NCBI RefSeq assembly: GCF_009380215.1
Contig: NZ_WHUG01000001.1
Coordinates: 806,001 to 870,000 of the forward strand
Reading direction: 5' to 3'
DNA from: Rugamonas aquatica
GTDB lineage: Bacteria > Pseudomonadota > Gammaproteobacteria > Burkholderiales > Burkholderiaceae_D
Length of the DNA stretch: 64,000 nt
Below, one piece after another: positions 55,039 through 63,825 of this stretch. The position numbers were made by a program, and so were the translations under genes. Numbering within the stretch: the first letter of the stretch is position 1; each line of letters starts with the position of its first letter. A model generated the notes under the pieces. That model saw nothing but the letters and a program-made list of their open reading frames with translations. It was not told the DNA's origin and made no database searches.

Positions 55039-56453
55039 AACAGATTTCTACATTGATCGCGTACGACCTGCGCATCCAGCTGCGCGAGCGCGGCAACATC
55101 GCCTTGCTGCTGGTTGCACTGCTGCTGGCTGGCTTCGGCCTGTTTGAAGGCACGCGCTTCGACCACCACCAACGCCAGGCCATCGCCGCCGCCCAGGCAC
55201 AGGAGACGCAAGCGCGTAGCGAGGCGAACTCGCTGGCGCAGCGCTACTTCGCCGATCCCGGCGCGGCCGAATTCAAAAGCCTGCAATGGTTCCGCACCGC
55301 CATCGACGTGCGAGGCTACGCATTCCGCGAACATGTCGGCTTTGCCGCCAAGCCGCAGACTGCAGGCTCCGCGCTGGCCGTGGGCCAGGCCGACCTTCTG
55401 CCTGCATATGTGCGCGTGCGGGCCGAATCGATGCAATCCGCCAGCACGACGGTGGAGATCGAACATCCGGCGCGGCTGTCGGCTGGACGCTTCGACCTGG
55501 GTTTCTTCATCGTCTATCTGTGGCCGTTGATACTGCTGGCGCTATGCACGTCGGTGCTGACGCAGGACCGTGAAAGCCATCGCCTGCGCGCATTGCAGCT
55601 GCAAGGCGTGCGTCATGGCAGCATGCTGGCCGCGCAGGTGATGGCGCGCACGCTGGGTGCGAGTGCACTATTGCTGGTGTTCGGCACGGCCGCCTCGCTG
55701 CTCGTTGGCGCGGTCGAGCCGGATGCCGCAGGCTTGTCCGCGCTGGCCATTTGGAGCGGCATCGTTCTGCTGTACTCGGTCTTCTGGGGCGCAGTGACGA
55801 TTGCCATCTGCGCGGCTTGCGACAACCGCATGATGGCCGCCTTCGCGGGCTTTGGCGTGTGGCTCGCGTTGGCAGTCATGCTGCCTGCGGCCTTCACCGC
55901 CGCGATCCAGCTAGCCGCACCGGTGCCGGAACGCGAACGCTATGTGCGGGCGATGCGCGATGCCGGCGACCGTCTGCCCGCAGGCCTGCAACGCCTGGAC
56001 CGCGCCGTGGCGCTGGAGGGCCAGATGGCCGGCGTGGAGAGCGTGTTCCAGCAGGCCCGCTCGCGCAGGCAACAGCTGTTCGACCAGACGCTCGTCTTCA
56101 GCCCTGTCACGCTGGTTTACGAGAGCATGGCAGCCATTGCGGGCAACGACAACGAACGCCATCAGCGATTCATGGCGGACGTGCAGCAGCACCAGCTACG
56201 GCTGCGCGGCTACTTCCAGAGCGCCCTTCAGATGGCGGCGCTGGGCGATGCGAAGCACCATTGCCCTGCCACCTGCCTTGGCGGCTATGGCTTCCTGGAC
56301 TTCGACGGCGTGCCTCGTTTTACCGCATCCGCCGCGATGAGGGTATCGCCGCAAGCACCGCCGCAGCTGGCTGCGCTGGCCTTGTGGATCACCGCGCTGC
56401 TGATGCTGGCCGCCGTGCTGTTGGCAAAAAAACGCCGCCGGACCACTCGCTGA
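55035..56453 (+). CDS. DUF3526 ABC-2-type permease 2
   Basis: The 472-residue protein has the same layout as permease 1: a first helix (about 19-37), a large extracytoplasmic loop, helices around 165-290, and a last helix near 440-462. The ATG at 55035 overlaps the preceding stop codon (ATGA), and the reading frame upstream of that is part of permease 1 in another frame. Together with the ATPase it would make a transporter whose direction, uptake or export, is not settled for this family. Confidence 0.87.
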   Translation: MKQISTLIAYDLRIQLRERGNIALLLVALLLAGFGLFEGTRFDHHQRQAIAAAQAQETQARSEANSLAQRYFADPGAAEFKSLQWFRTAIDVRGYAFREHVGFAAKPQTAGSALAVGQADLLPAYVRVRAESMQSASTTVEIEHPARLSAGRFDLGFFIVYLWPLILLALCTSVLTQDRESHRLRALQLQGVRHGSMLAAQVMARTLGASALLLVFGTAASLLVGAVEPDAAGLSALAIWSGIVLLYSVFWGAVTIAICAACDNRMMAAFAGFGVWLALAVMLPAAFTAAIQLAAPVPERERYVRAMRDAGDRLPAGLQRLDRAVALEGQMAGVESVFQQARSRRQQLFDQTLVFSPVTLVYESMAAIAGNDNERHQRFMADVQQHQLRLRGYFQSALQMAALGDAKHHCPATCLGGYGFLDFDGVPRFTASAAMRVSPQAPPQLAALALWITALLMLAAVLLAKKRRRTTR

Positions 56454-56482
56454 AAGAGCCTGCCCCACGTTATACTTCGTGC

Positions 56483-57646
56483 ATGACTATGAAACCTTCA
56501 ATGCCTATATGGCGCCGTGCCATATCGCTGCTCGCCTTGTCGCTCCTGTTGACTGCCTGCGCGCCAATGACGACGACCAAGGCGCCGCCGGAATCCGTGG
56601 CAAGCCTGCGCTTCATCGGCGAGCAGCGCCTGCCATGGCGCCTGCAGTTCCAGGACACCATGGTTGGCGGCCTGTCCGGCATCGACTACGACGCGGCCAG
56701 CGGCGAATGGCTGCTTATCAGCGATGACCGGTCGGCCAATAACCCGGCCCGCTACTACCGCGCGCGCCTGTCCTACGACCTGCAGGCATTCAATTCCGTC
56801 GAGCTGACCGGCGTATCGACCCTGCTTCAGCCGGATGGCACTACCTACCCATCCAAGGAGGAATACAAAACCCGTGGCGGTGTCGTGCCGGATCTGGAAA
56901 CCATTCGCGTCGACCCGCAGGACGGCAGCATCTGGTATGCCAGCGAAGGCGATGCCGGCATGGGCCTCGATCCCTTCGTGCGCCATGCAACGCGGGACGG
57001 CCGCTATCTATCGACGCTGCCGCTGCCCGCCATGTTCAGCGTCTCCGCCGATCACAAGACCGGGCCGCGCAACAACCTGAGTTTCGAAGGCATGAGCTTC
57101 GCGCCGGACGGCCGTACGTTGTGGGTGTCGATGGAAGGCCCGATGTACCAGGACAGCGAAGCCCCCACGCCGGAACAGGGCTCGGTCAACCGCATCACGC
57201 ACTTCGCCCGCGACGGCAAGGTGCTCGAACAGTTCGCCTATCCGCTGAGCGCCATACCGGCCGCGCCGGGCAAAGGCAAGTACGCGGACAACGGCATCTC
57301 CGAAATCGTCGCGCTCAGCGACACCCGGTTGCTGGTGATGGAACGCTCCGGCGTGCAAGGCGAGGACGGCAAGTACAAGGACTATGTGCGGCTGTTCGAG
57401 ATCGACGCCGACGGCGCCACCGACATCCAGCAACTGCCGGCGCTGCAAGGCGCCAGCTACCGGCCTGTGAAAAAGCGGCTGGTCCTGGACCTCAACCAAC
57501 TGAACCTGCCGACGATCGATAACCTGGAAGGCATGTCCTTCGGCCCGATGCTGGCCAACGGCCACGCCAGCCTGGTGCTCATCTCCGACGACAACTTCGG
57601 CAAGAACCAGGTCATACAACTGCTGCTGTTCGAGGTAAATCCTTAA
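56483..57646 (+). CDS. phytase-like (esterase-like) lipoprotein
   Basis: The 387-residue product has a lipoprotein signal (RRAISLLALSLLLTAC) and a beta-propeller-like body with LSGIDYDAASGEWLLISDDR, PDLETIRVDPQDGSIWYASEG and NLSFEGMSFAPDGRTLWVSMEG, the pattern of the esterase-like activity of phytase family. It begins 29 bases after permease 2 and is probably the last gene of the metal operon. A role in freeing metal from phytate-like chelates is only a suggestion. Its 3' end overlaps the convergent GGDEF-EAL gene by 35 bases. Confidence 0.88.
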   Translation: MTMKPSMPIWRRAISLLALSLLLTACAPMTTTKAPPESVASLRFIGEQRLPWRLQFQDTMVGGLSGIDYDAASGEWLLISDDRSANNPARYYRARLSYDLQAFNSVELTGVSTLLQPDGTTYPSKEEYKTRGGVVPDLETIRVDPQDGSIWYASEGDAGMGLDPFVRHATRDGRYLSTLPLPAMFSVSADHKTGPRNNLSFEGMSFAPDGRTLWVSMEGPMYQDSEAPTPEQGSVNRITHFARDGKVLEQFAYPLSAIPAAPGKGKYADNGISEIVALSDTRLLVMERSGVQGEDGKYKDYVRLFEIDADGATDIQQLPALQGASYRPVKKRLVLDLNQLNLPTIDNLEGMSFGPMLANGHASLVLISDDNFGKNQVIQLLLFEVNP

Positions 57647-59369
57647 CCAGCGCCCGCAGCTGCGGCTCCGGCACCGGACGGCTGAACATATAGCCCTGGT
57701 AGCGCCGGCAGCCCAGCTCCTCCAGCAGCGCGCGCTGGGCTTCTGTCTCAACGCCTTCGGCGATCACCTCCAGTTGCAGGCTGCGCGCCATCGCGATGAT
57801 GGTGCGTACGATCACCTGATCGCTGCTGTCGCTGACCAGATCCCGTACAAAGGACTGGTCGATCTTCAGCTGATTCAACGGCAGCCGCTTCAGGTATTGC
57901 AGCGACGAGTAGCCGGTGCCGAAATCGTCCAGCGCAAATCGCACCCCCATCGCCTTCAGCAGCTGCATGCAGGAGATGGTGTCTTCCGTCTTCTCCAGCA
58001 ATACACCCTCGGTCAGTTCCAGCTTCAGCAAGCGCGGATCGATATCGTGCCGCCGCACAGCCGCGCGCACCTGCTCGCCGAATTCCGCTTGATGGAACTG
58101 CTGGGCACTGACGTTGATCGCCAGGATCAGGTGCGCCATCTCCGGCACCCGCTGCCAGGCCTTCAGCTGCGCGCACGCCGTCTCCAGCACCCAGCTGCCG
58201 ATCGGCAGTATCAACCCCGTTTCCTCCGCCAGCGGAATGAAGCTGGCGGGCGACACCAGCGCGCCATCGTCGCGCACCCAGCGTATCAGCGCTTCCGCGC
58301 CGCGTGCCTGGCCGTGCTGGTCGACCTGCACCTGGTAGTGCAGTGCAAACCGGTGCCGCTCGATGGCGTGGCGCAGGTCGTTTTCCATTTGCGCGCGTTC
58401 GCTGATGCGGTCCTGCATCTGGCGGTCGAAGAAGCGCATGCCGTTGCGTCCCGCCTGCTTGGCCTGGTACATGGCGATATCGGCCTGCATCAGCAGCTCG
58501 TCAGGATGCGGCGGCAGCGCGCCATGGAACAGCGTGACGCCGATGCTCGGCGTGCTGCGGCACAGATGCTTTCCCAGTTCGTAGGGCCGGTTCAGCGTCG
58601 CCAGTATCTTGGCGCCCAATGCCTCGACTTCTCCGGCCGCGTCCCGCGCACCGCTGCTCAAGCCTTCGACTAGCACCACAAACTCGTCGCCGCCCAGCCG
58701 CGCCACAGTGTCGCCCTTGCGCAGGCCCGATTGCAGGCGCTCCGCCACCTGTTGCAGCAACTGGTCGCCGACGTTGTGGCCCAGGGTGTCGTTCAGAGTT
58801 TTGAAGTTATCGAGGTCGATGAACATCAGCGCGCAGTGGCTGTCATGCTGGCTGCTGGCCGCGAGTACCTGCCGCAGACGGTCCAGCAGCAGGCGGCGGT
58901 TGGGCAGCCGGGTCAGCGGATCGTAGAAGGCCAGGCTGCGGATTTCATCGTTGGCCGCTTTGCTGAGCGTGATGTCGGTCAGCGCGGCGACGTAGTTGAT
59001 GATGACGCCCTCGCGGTTGCGCACCGCCGTAATGCTCAGGTGCTCTGGATAGACCTCGCCGTTCTTGCGGCGGTTCCAGATCTCCCCTTCCCAGCTGCCC
59101 TCGCGCGCGATGGCCGCCCACATCGACGCATAAAAGCCCGGCACGTGGCGGCCGGAGCTCAATAGCCTCGGCGTCTGCCCCAGCACTTCGTCCGCGCCGT
59201 AACCGGTGATGCGGACGAAAGCCTGGTTGACACGCACGATGCGGCCGCGCGCATCCGTCACCATCATGCCCTGCGCGGCTTCAAACACGGTTGCAGCCAC
59301 GCGCAGGACGGCGTCGGCATCGGCCGTGGCGATGGGCGCCGCTGCACAAGCGCTCATGGAGTATTTCAT
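57612..59369 (-). CDS. PAS-GGDEF-EAL c-di-GMP enzyme
   Basis: The 585-residue cytoplasmic protein has a PAS domain (about 20-140), GGDEF (about 145-310) and EAL (about 325-575). The cyclase site GGDEF is intact and preceded by an RKGD inhibitory site, so product feedback is likely. The EAL elements EALIRW, LTEGVL, LDDFGTGYSSL, LKIDQSF, AEGVETEA and YQGYMFSRP are all present. No membrane segments are seen. It is divergent from an FNR-type gene with two FNR boxes between, which points to oxygen control. The last 35 bases overlap the phytase-like gene. Confidence 0.93.
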   Translation of the reverse strand: MKYSMSACAAAPIATADADAVLRVAATVFEAAQGMMVTDARGRIVRVNQAFVRITGYGADEVLGQTPRLLSSGRHVPGFYASMWAAIAREGSWEGEIWNRRKNGEVYPEHLSITAVRNREGVIINYVAALTDITLSKAANDEIRSLAFYDPLTRLPNRRLLLDRLRQVLAASSQHDSHCALMFIDLDNFKTLNDTLGHNVGDQLLQQVAERLQSGLRKGDTVARLGGDEFVVLVEGLSSGARDAAGEVEALGAKILATLNRPYELGKHLCRSTPSIGVTLFHGALPPHPDELLMQADIAMYQAKQAGRNGMRFFDRQMQDRISERAQMENDLRHAIERHRFALHYQVQVDQHGQARGAEALIRWVRDDGALVSPASFIPLAEETGLILPIGSWVLETACAQLKAWQRVPEMAHLILAINVSAQQFHQAEFGEQVRAAVRRHDIDPRLLKLELTEGVLLEKTEDTISCMQLLKAMGVRFALDDFGTGYSSLQYLKRLPLNQLKIDQSFVRDLVSDSSDQVIVRTIIAMARSLQLEVIAEGVETEAQRALLEELGCRRYQGYMFSRPVPEPQLRALVKDLPRTAAVV

Positions 59370-59409
59370 CTAAAACCCTAGCTACTAACAAATCAGTCAG
59401 CAGAGACTA

Positions 59410-59423
59410 CTGATCTTCATCAA
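59410..59423. promoter_or_regulatory. FNR box 1 in the fnr/GGDEF-EAL divergent promoter
   Basis: CTGAT-CTTC-ATCAA differs from the FNR consensus TTGAT-N4-ATCAA at one position. It lies 41 bases before the GGDEF-EAL start and 22 bases centre-to-centre from FNR box 2. Confidence 0.65.
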
Positions 59424-59431
59424 GAAATTAA

Positions 59432-59445
59432 TTGATCTGGATCAA
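59432..59445. promoter_or_regulatory. FNR box 2, perfect consensus
   Basis: TTGAT-CTGG-ATCAA is an exact FNR consensus dyad. It lies 57 bases before the FNR-type ATG, so autoregulation is likely, and 63 bases from the divergent GGDEF-EAL gene. Confidence 0.8.
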
Positions 59446-59501
59446 AGAAATTAAAGTTACACATCACTAACATGATCTCATCGTAGCAAAAGTAGAAAAT
59501 C

Positions 59502-60224
59502 ATGAACATTTCAAACGAGCGCAATAACTGCACCGAATGCGAACACCGCATGACTTGCGTGGGCGCCGCCGCGGGCAACCGCGACGCCAGCCAGCGCATA
59601 CGCATCGAGCGCCACACCAGCCTTTACGAGGCCGGATCCATGGTCGGCGACCATATCTTCAACATCCGCAAGGGCAGCTTCAAAGTGCTGCGCGCGGCGC
59701 AGTGCGGCCCGGCGCAGATCATCGGCTTCGCGCTGGCGCCGGACTTCCTGGGTCTGGACGCGTTGGACAGCAGGCTGTATGCCAACACCGTCGTCGCGCT
59801 GGAAGACAGCGAAGTATGCAGCATCAACTGGAACCGCCACGCTTTCGAGGGCCGCCGTCGTCCGGTGATGCGCGCCAGCCTGCACGCCCTGTTGAGCCGC
59901 GAGATACGCCGCGAACAGCGCGCCGCCCTCATGCTGCGCAACACCCAGGCGGAGCAGCGCATGGCGGACCTGCTGCTGTCGCTGTCGCAGCGCCGCGCCG
60001 AATACGGCCATGAGCCGGAGCAGTTCCGGCTGCCGATGTCGCGCTGCGATATCGCGAGCTATCTTGGCGTCACCGCGGAATGCGTGAGCCGGCTGCTGCT
60101 GAACTTCAAGCAGCGGGCGCTGTTCGAACTGCGCCGCCGCGACATCAAGCTGCTCGACATGCCGGCGCTGCACCACCTGGCGCTGGGCCGGGCGCCATCG
60201 CCACCCGTGTTGGTGGCCGCATGA
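59502..60224 (+). CDS. FNR-type oxygen-responsive regulator
   Basis: The 240-residue protein has Cys10, Cys13 and Cys19 in C-x2-C-x5-C and a fourth Cys106 in SEVCSINW, the ligand set for the oxygen-labile [4Fe-4S] cluster of FNR. A Crp-like beta-roll (about 30-140) and a winged helix with MSRCDIASYLGVTAECVSRLLLNF (given here in part: ASYLGVTAECVSRLL, about 183-198) follow; E-x2-SR is the FNR recognition pattern. It should activate or repress genes when oxygen is low. Its stop codon overlaps the next gene (ATGA). Confidence 0.93.
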   Translation: MNISNERNNCTECEHRMTCVGAAAGNRDASQRIRIERHTSLYEAGSMVGDHIFNIRKGSFKVLRAAQCGPAQIIGFALAPDFLGLDALDSRLYANTVVALEDSEVCSINWNRHAFEGRRRPVMRASLHALLSREIRREQRAALMLRNTQAEQRMADLLLSLSQRRAEYGHEPEQFRLPMSRCDIASYLGVTAECVSRLLLNFKQRALFELRRRDIKLLDMPALHHLALGRAPSPPVLVAA

Positions 60225-60886
60225 TGGTCATGGACCTCGCCCAGTACCAGCTTGGCAGTTCGCTGCAGGTACCGCGCGGCGCCCACCTGTTCCGCACGCA
60301 GGATGAGGTGTGCGGCGATCTGCATTTTGTCCGCAGCGGCCATCTCAAGCTGTACCAGCCTTGCGGCGACGGCGTGCAGCGCATTATCGATTTCGTACGG
60401 CCCGGCGACTGGCTGGGCATCGACACCATAGGCGAACAGCATCGACACGCCTCCGCGCTCGCGCTGACGGACTGCCTGATCGATGTGGTGCAGTATCGCC
60501 AGCTGGCGGAACTGATGGACGAAGAGCCTTACAGCTGCGACCTGTTCAGCGCGATGCTGAGCCGCGAGATCGACCGCCAGCAGCTGGCCGCCGCCATCCT
60601 GCGCAGCGCCGGCGCCTGCCAGCGCATCGTGATGTTCCTGTTGCAGCGCGCCGGCCCGGCGCCGCAAGCGCCGTCGCCGGAGATGCACTCGCCGCTGCCG
60701 ATGTCGCGCCAGGACATCAGCGACTACCTCGGCCTGACCCCGGCCACGGTCAGCCGCACGCTCAGCGTGTTGAAGCGCAATGGCTGGATCTCGCTGGGCC
60801 AGCGCGGCTTCGTGGTGCTGTCGCGCTCCGCACTGGAACAGGTGGCGTCCGGCGCGCCGGTGAGCATCATCCAGCACGCCGCCTGA
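60221..60886 (+). CDS. second Crp/Fnr-family regulator without cluster cysteines
   Basis: The 221-residue protein has a Crp-like effector fold (about 10-130) and a C-terminal helix-turn-helix (DISDYLGLTPATVSRTLSVL, about 165-184). The N-terminal C-x2-C-x5-C of FNR is missing, so it cannot bind the same cluster, although a Cys is kept near residue 87 (TDCLID) where FNR has its fourth ligand. The ATG at 60221 overlaps the FNR stop codon, implying coupled translation. It may tune or compete with its partner; effector unknown. Confidence 0.88.
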   Translation: MMVMDLAQYQLGSSLQVPRGAHLFRTQDEVCGDLHFVRSGHLKLYQPCGDGVQRIIDFVRPGDWLGIDTIGEQHRHASALALTDCLIDVVQYRQLAELMDEEPYSCDLFSAMLSREIDRQQLAAAILRSAGACQRIVMFLLQRAGPAPQAPSPEMHSPLPMSRQDISDYLGLTPATVSRTLSVLKRNGWISLGQRGFVVLSRSALEQVASGAPVSIIQHAA

Positions 60887-60899
60887 CCCCAGCGTCACT

Positions 60900-61112
60900 T
60901 CATGCCGCAGCCTTGGGGCGTCGCCTGCGCGTGGTGATGCTCTCGCGGTTCAATCCCCAGTTATCGGTTTCCACCTCGTCGATGATGACGAAGGTGGTTG
61001 CCGGGTCTTTGCTCAACACGCGGGTGAGCAAGTCAGTGACGCCTTCGATCAGCTCCAGCTTCTGGGCCGCCGTAACGCCTTCATTGGTAACGCGGATGTT
61101 CACGTAGGGCAT
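60900..61112 (-). CDS. 4-oxalocrotonate tautomerase-family protein
   Basis: The 70-residue protein begins MPYVNIRVTNEGVTAAQK; Pro after the initiator Met is the catalytic base of 4-OT tautomerases, and the LIEGVTDLL and VIIDEVETDNWG segments fit the family. Small size suggests a hexamer. Its substrate is unknown. It follows the SDR gene by 11 bases and is probably co-transcribed. Confidence 0.9.
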   Translation of the reverse strand: MPYVNIRVTNEGVTAAQKLELIEGVTDLLTRVLSKDPATTFVIIDEVETDNWGLNRESITTRRRRPKAAA

Positions 61113-61123
61113 GACGCCGCTCC

Positions 61124-61855
61124 TTACCAGGTGCCGGCGGTGGCGCCGCCGTCGACCGGCAGCACCACACCACTGGTGAAACCGGATTCGGTCAGGTACA
61201 GCACCGCGTCCACCACATCCTGCACACCGCCGATTTCCCCGCTGGGCGAAAGCCCTTTCAGGAAGGCGCGCGTACCTTCGTCCTTGCCGTGCATCGGCGT
61301 ATCGATGATGCCGGGAGCGACCGCGTTGACCTTGACGTTGGATGCAGCCAGTTCCAGCGCCAGGCCGCGCGTGGCGTGATTCAGGCCGCCCTTGATCAGG
61401 ATGGGCAGCAGCGCCGGCACCTTGGCGGTCGGCTGGATCGCCAGGCTGGCGGTGATGGTGACGATATGGCCGCTGCGGTTGGCGCTCATATGCCGCGCCG
61501 CCGCCTGCGATGGATAGAGGAAGCCCATCAGATTGGTGTCGACGATGGATTTCACTTCGTCCGGCGTGTAGTCGGCGACCGGCTTGGCGATGAAGATGCC
61601 GGCGTTATTAACCAGAATATCGACCTGGCCGAAAGCCGCGACGGCGCGCTCGAACAGCAAGGTGGCGGTGGCCGGATCGGCGATATCGCCAGCCACCGGC
61701 AGGAAGTTGGCGGGATTGCCCCACTGCGCGGCCGCCGTTTGCAGACGGTCCAGCGTGCGGGCATTGCCCACCACGTTGTAGCCACGTTTGATGTAAGCCT
61801 CTGCGATGGCAAAGCCTATGCCGCTCGATGCGCCGGTGACGATCACTGTTTTCAT
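61124..61855 (-). CDS. SDR-family oxidoreductase lacking the catalytic tyrosine
   Basis: The 243-residue protein has the nucleotide motif TGASSGIG (7-14), NNAG (about 86-89) and the late VNAVAPGIIDTPM. In the active-site helix, where YxxxK is expected, the sequence reads PILIKGGLNHATRG, so the Lys is kept but Tyr is replaced by Pro. A sister group of SDRs with this feature is known; its activity may differ or be lost. It is divergent from a LysR gene, which likely regulates it together with the tautomerase. Confidence 0.88.
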   Translation of the reverse strand: MKTVIVTGASSGIGFAIAEAYIKRGYNVVGNARTLDRLQTAAAQWGNPANFLPVAGDIADPATATLLFERAVAAFGQVDILVNNAGIFIAKPVADYTPDEVKSIVDTNLMGFLYPSQAAARHMSANRSGHIVTITASLAIQPTAKVPALLPILIKGGLNHATRGLALELAASNVKVNAVAPGIIDTPMHGKDEGTRAFLKGLSPSGEIGGVQDVVDAVLYLTESGFTSGVVLPVDGGATAGTW

Positions 61856-61935
61856 GGTGTTTCTCCTTTTAGGTTACGGTGAAGATCACTATACTTATGA
61901 CCTCGGCGTTGATAAACACATGCCATTGCAAGATA

Positions 61936-61957
61936 ATTGATACACAATGTAATCAAT
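61936..61957. promoter_or_regulatory. LysR-type dyad in the SDR/LysR divergent region
   Basis: ATTGAT (61936-61941) and ATCAAT (61952-61957) form an inverted repeat with a 10-base spacer just before the LysR ATG. This is a candidate autoregulatory LysR-type site in the 111-base divergent gap. Confidence 0.5.
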
Positions 61958-61966
61958 GAGGCGAAT

Positions 61967-62893
61967 ATGAAGCGCTATTTCGACGATGTCCTGTTGGGCA
62001 GCATAGAGCTGTTCTGCTTTGCTGCGGAACTGGGCAGCTTTACCGCCGCAGCAGCGGCGGCCAGCGTTACGCCCGCTGCGGTCAGCCGCTCCATCGCCAG
62101 GCTGGAGGAAAGGCTGGGCGTGCGCCTGTTCGTGCGCACCACCCGCCAGATCCGCCTGACCGACGGCGGCAGGATCTACTTCGAACAATGCAGGCAGGCG
62201 TTGTCGCAGTTGACGGACGCGGAGCGCCAGGTCACAGGCAGCCAGGCCAAGCCGGCGGGCATGCTGCGGGTCAGCGCGCCGACGCCGTTCGCCCACTATC
62301 GCCTGCTGCCGCTGCTGGGGGAGTTCCGCCGCAAATACCCGGAAGTCACGCTAGATATCCACGTCAGCAACCGCAATATCGACTTCGCCGACGAAGGCTA
62401 CGACCTGGCGATACGCGGCCGCGCGCCGGCCGATTCGAGTCTCATCGCGCGCAAACTGGAAGACGCGGAACTGGTGCTGGTGGCGTCACCCGTCTACCTC
62501 AAGCGCCACGGCAGGCCACGCAAGCTGGAAGACCTGGCCAAGCACGAATGCATACAGTTCGAACTGCCCAGCACCGGCCGGCGCATACCGTGGCTATTCA
62601 TGCAGGACGGCGTGGAGACCGATGTGCCGACCAACGGCGGCCTATGCTGCTCGGAGGACGTGCTGGGCATCGTGACGCTGGCGCGTGCCGGCGCAGGGCT
62701 GGTGCAGACCTACCGCTACATCGTCGAACAGGACCTGGAGCGCGGCGACCTGGTGGAACTGCTGCCACAGCATGGCGGCACGTCGCGGCCTTTTATCCTG
62801 CTCTACCCGCACGCGCGCCACCTGTCGCTGCGAGTACGCACCTTTGTCGACTTCCTGGTGGCGCACCTGCCGCGCCGTCAGGCCAAGCCTTAA
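61967..62893 (+). CDS. LysR-family transcriptional regulator 1
   Basis: The 308-residue protein has an N-terminal winged helix (FTAAAAAASVTPAAVSRSIA, about 24-43) and a C-terminal effector-binding domain (about 95-300). GAGG before the ATG at 61967 selects it over an in-frame ATG 30 bases upstream. It is divergent from the SDR-tautomerase pair, the usual LysR target arrangement. It converges on the second LysR gene with a 4-base overlap. Confidence 0.93.
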   Translation: MKRYFDDVLLGSIELFCFAAELGSFTAAAAAASVTPAAVSRSIARLEERLGVRLFVRTTRQIRLTDGGRIYFEQCRQALSQLTDAERQVTGSQAKPAGMLRVSAPTPFAHYRLLPLLGEFRRKYPEVTLDIHVSNRNIDFADEGYDLAIRGRAPADSSLIARKLEDAELVLVASPVYLKRHGRPRKLEDLAKHECIQFELPSTGRRIPWLFMQDGVETDVPTNGGLCCSEDVLGIVTLARAGAGLVQTYRYIVEQDLERGDLVELLPQHGGTSRPFILLYPHARHLSLRVRTFVDFLVAHLPRRQAKP

Positions 62894-63747
62894 GCGAGGC
62901 TTTCCGCGAACGCGCTGCGGGCCGGGTGGTGCAGCACGTCCCTGCGCCATACCAGCAGGGTTTCCACGTGCGCGATATGCGGCGGCAGCGCGTGCTGGCG
63001 TATCGTCCTGGCCAGCTTGCGCTGGTTGAGTATCTCCTTCGGCATGATCGCCACGCCCATCCCCGCCGCCACGCAGCCAAGGATCGCTTCGTAGGTACCG
63101 AACTCCGATACGCGCGCCGGCGCCACGTCGCCCTCGGCGAACCAGGCCTCCAGACGGCGCCTGTAGGTACAGCCGGAACGGAACACCAGCAGATTGCGTC
63201 GCGCCACCTCCTGCGGCGACGCCACCGGCGGATGGTCGTGGCAGGTAATCAGCACCAGCTCTTCCTCGAACGCCGGCAGGCAAGCCAGTTCGGCGTGCGG
63301 CACCGGGCCGGCTACCAGGGCCACGTCCAGCCGGTGTTTCAGCACGCCCTCAAGCAACTGGTCGGTCGGCGCGGTATCCAGCATCAGCTCCACATGCGGA
63401 TGCTTGCGATGGAACGCGGCCAGCACCTGCGGCAGGCGGGCCGCGGCCGTGGTCTCCATCGACCCGATACGCAACTGGCCGGACGGCTTCTGGTCCGGCT
63501 GCACGGCGGCCTGCGCCTCATCCGCCAGCTGCAACAGGCGGTCGGCGTAGGACAGCAGCCGCGAACCCTCGGCGGTGATCTGCAGCTTGCGGCCGGAGCG
63601 CAGGAACAGGGCCACGCCCAGCGACTCCTCCAGCTGCGTGAGACGGGCCGATACATTGGACTGCACGCGGTTCAGGCGCGAGGCGGCCAGCGTGACGCTG
63701 CCCTCTTCGGCAACCGCTTTGAAAATGCGCAGGGCGGAGAGTTCCAT
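62890..63747 (-). CDS. LysR-family transcriptional regulator 2
   Basis: The 285-residue protein opens MELSALRIFKAVAEEGSVTL, with the helix-turn-helix at about 16-60, and has the PBP2-type effector domain after residue 90. It is divergent from an MFS efflux-type gene, so it probably controls that gene. It overlaps the first LysR gene by 4 bases at the 3' ends. Confidence 0.92.
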   Translation of the reverse strand: MELSALRIFKAVAEEGSVTLAASRLNRVQSNVSARLTQLEESLGVALFLRSGRKLQITAEGSRLLSYADRLLQLADEAQAAVQPDQKPSGQLRIGSMETTAAARLPQVLAAFHRKHPHVELMLDTAPTDQLLEGVLKHRLDVALVAGPVPHAELACLPAFEEELVLITCHDHPPVASPQEVARRNLLVFRSGCTYRRRLEAWFAEGDVAPARVSEFGTYEAILGCVAAGMGVAIMPKEILNQRKLARTIRQHALPPHIAHVETLLVWRRDVLHHPARSAFAESLA

Positions 63748-63760
63748 AGTCGATTCTTAA

Positions 63761-63781
63761 AATGAGATAGATAGCTTCATT
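63761..63781. promoter_or_regulatory. LysR-type dyad between LysR 2 and the MFS gene
   Basis: AATGA (63761-63765) and TCATT (63777-63781) are separated by 11 bases, the T-N11-A-like layout of LysR sites, in the 78-base divergent gap. A possible -10 TATAGT for the MFS gene is at 63814-63819. Confidence 0.45.
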
Positions 63782-63825
63782 ATTATTCATTTTTTTAAAT
63801 AGTCAAACCATCCTATAGTGCAGTC

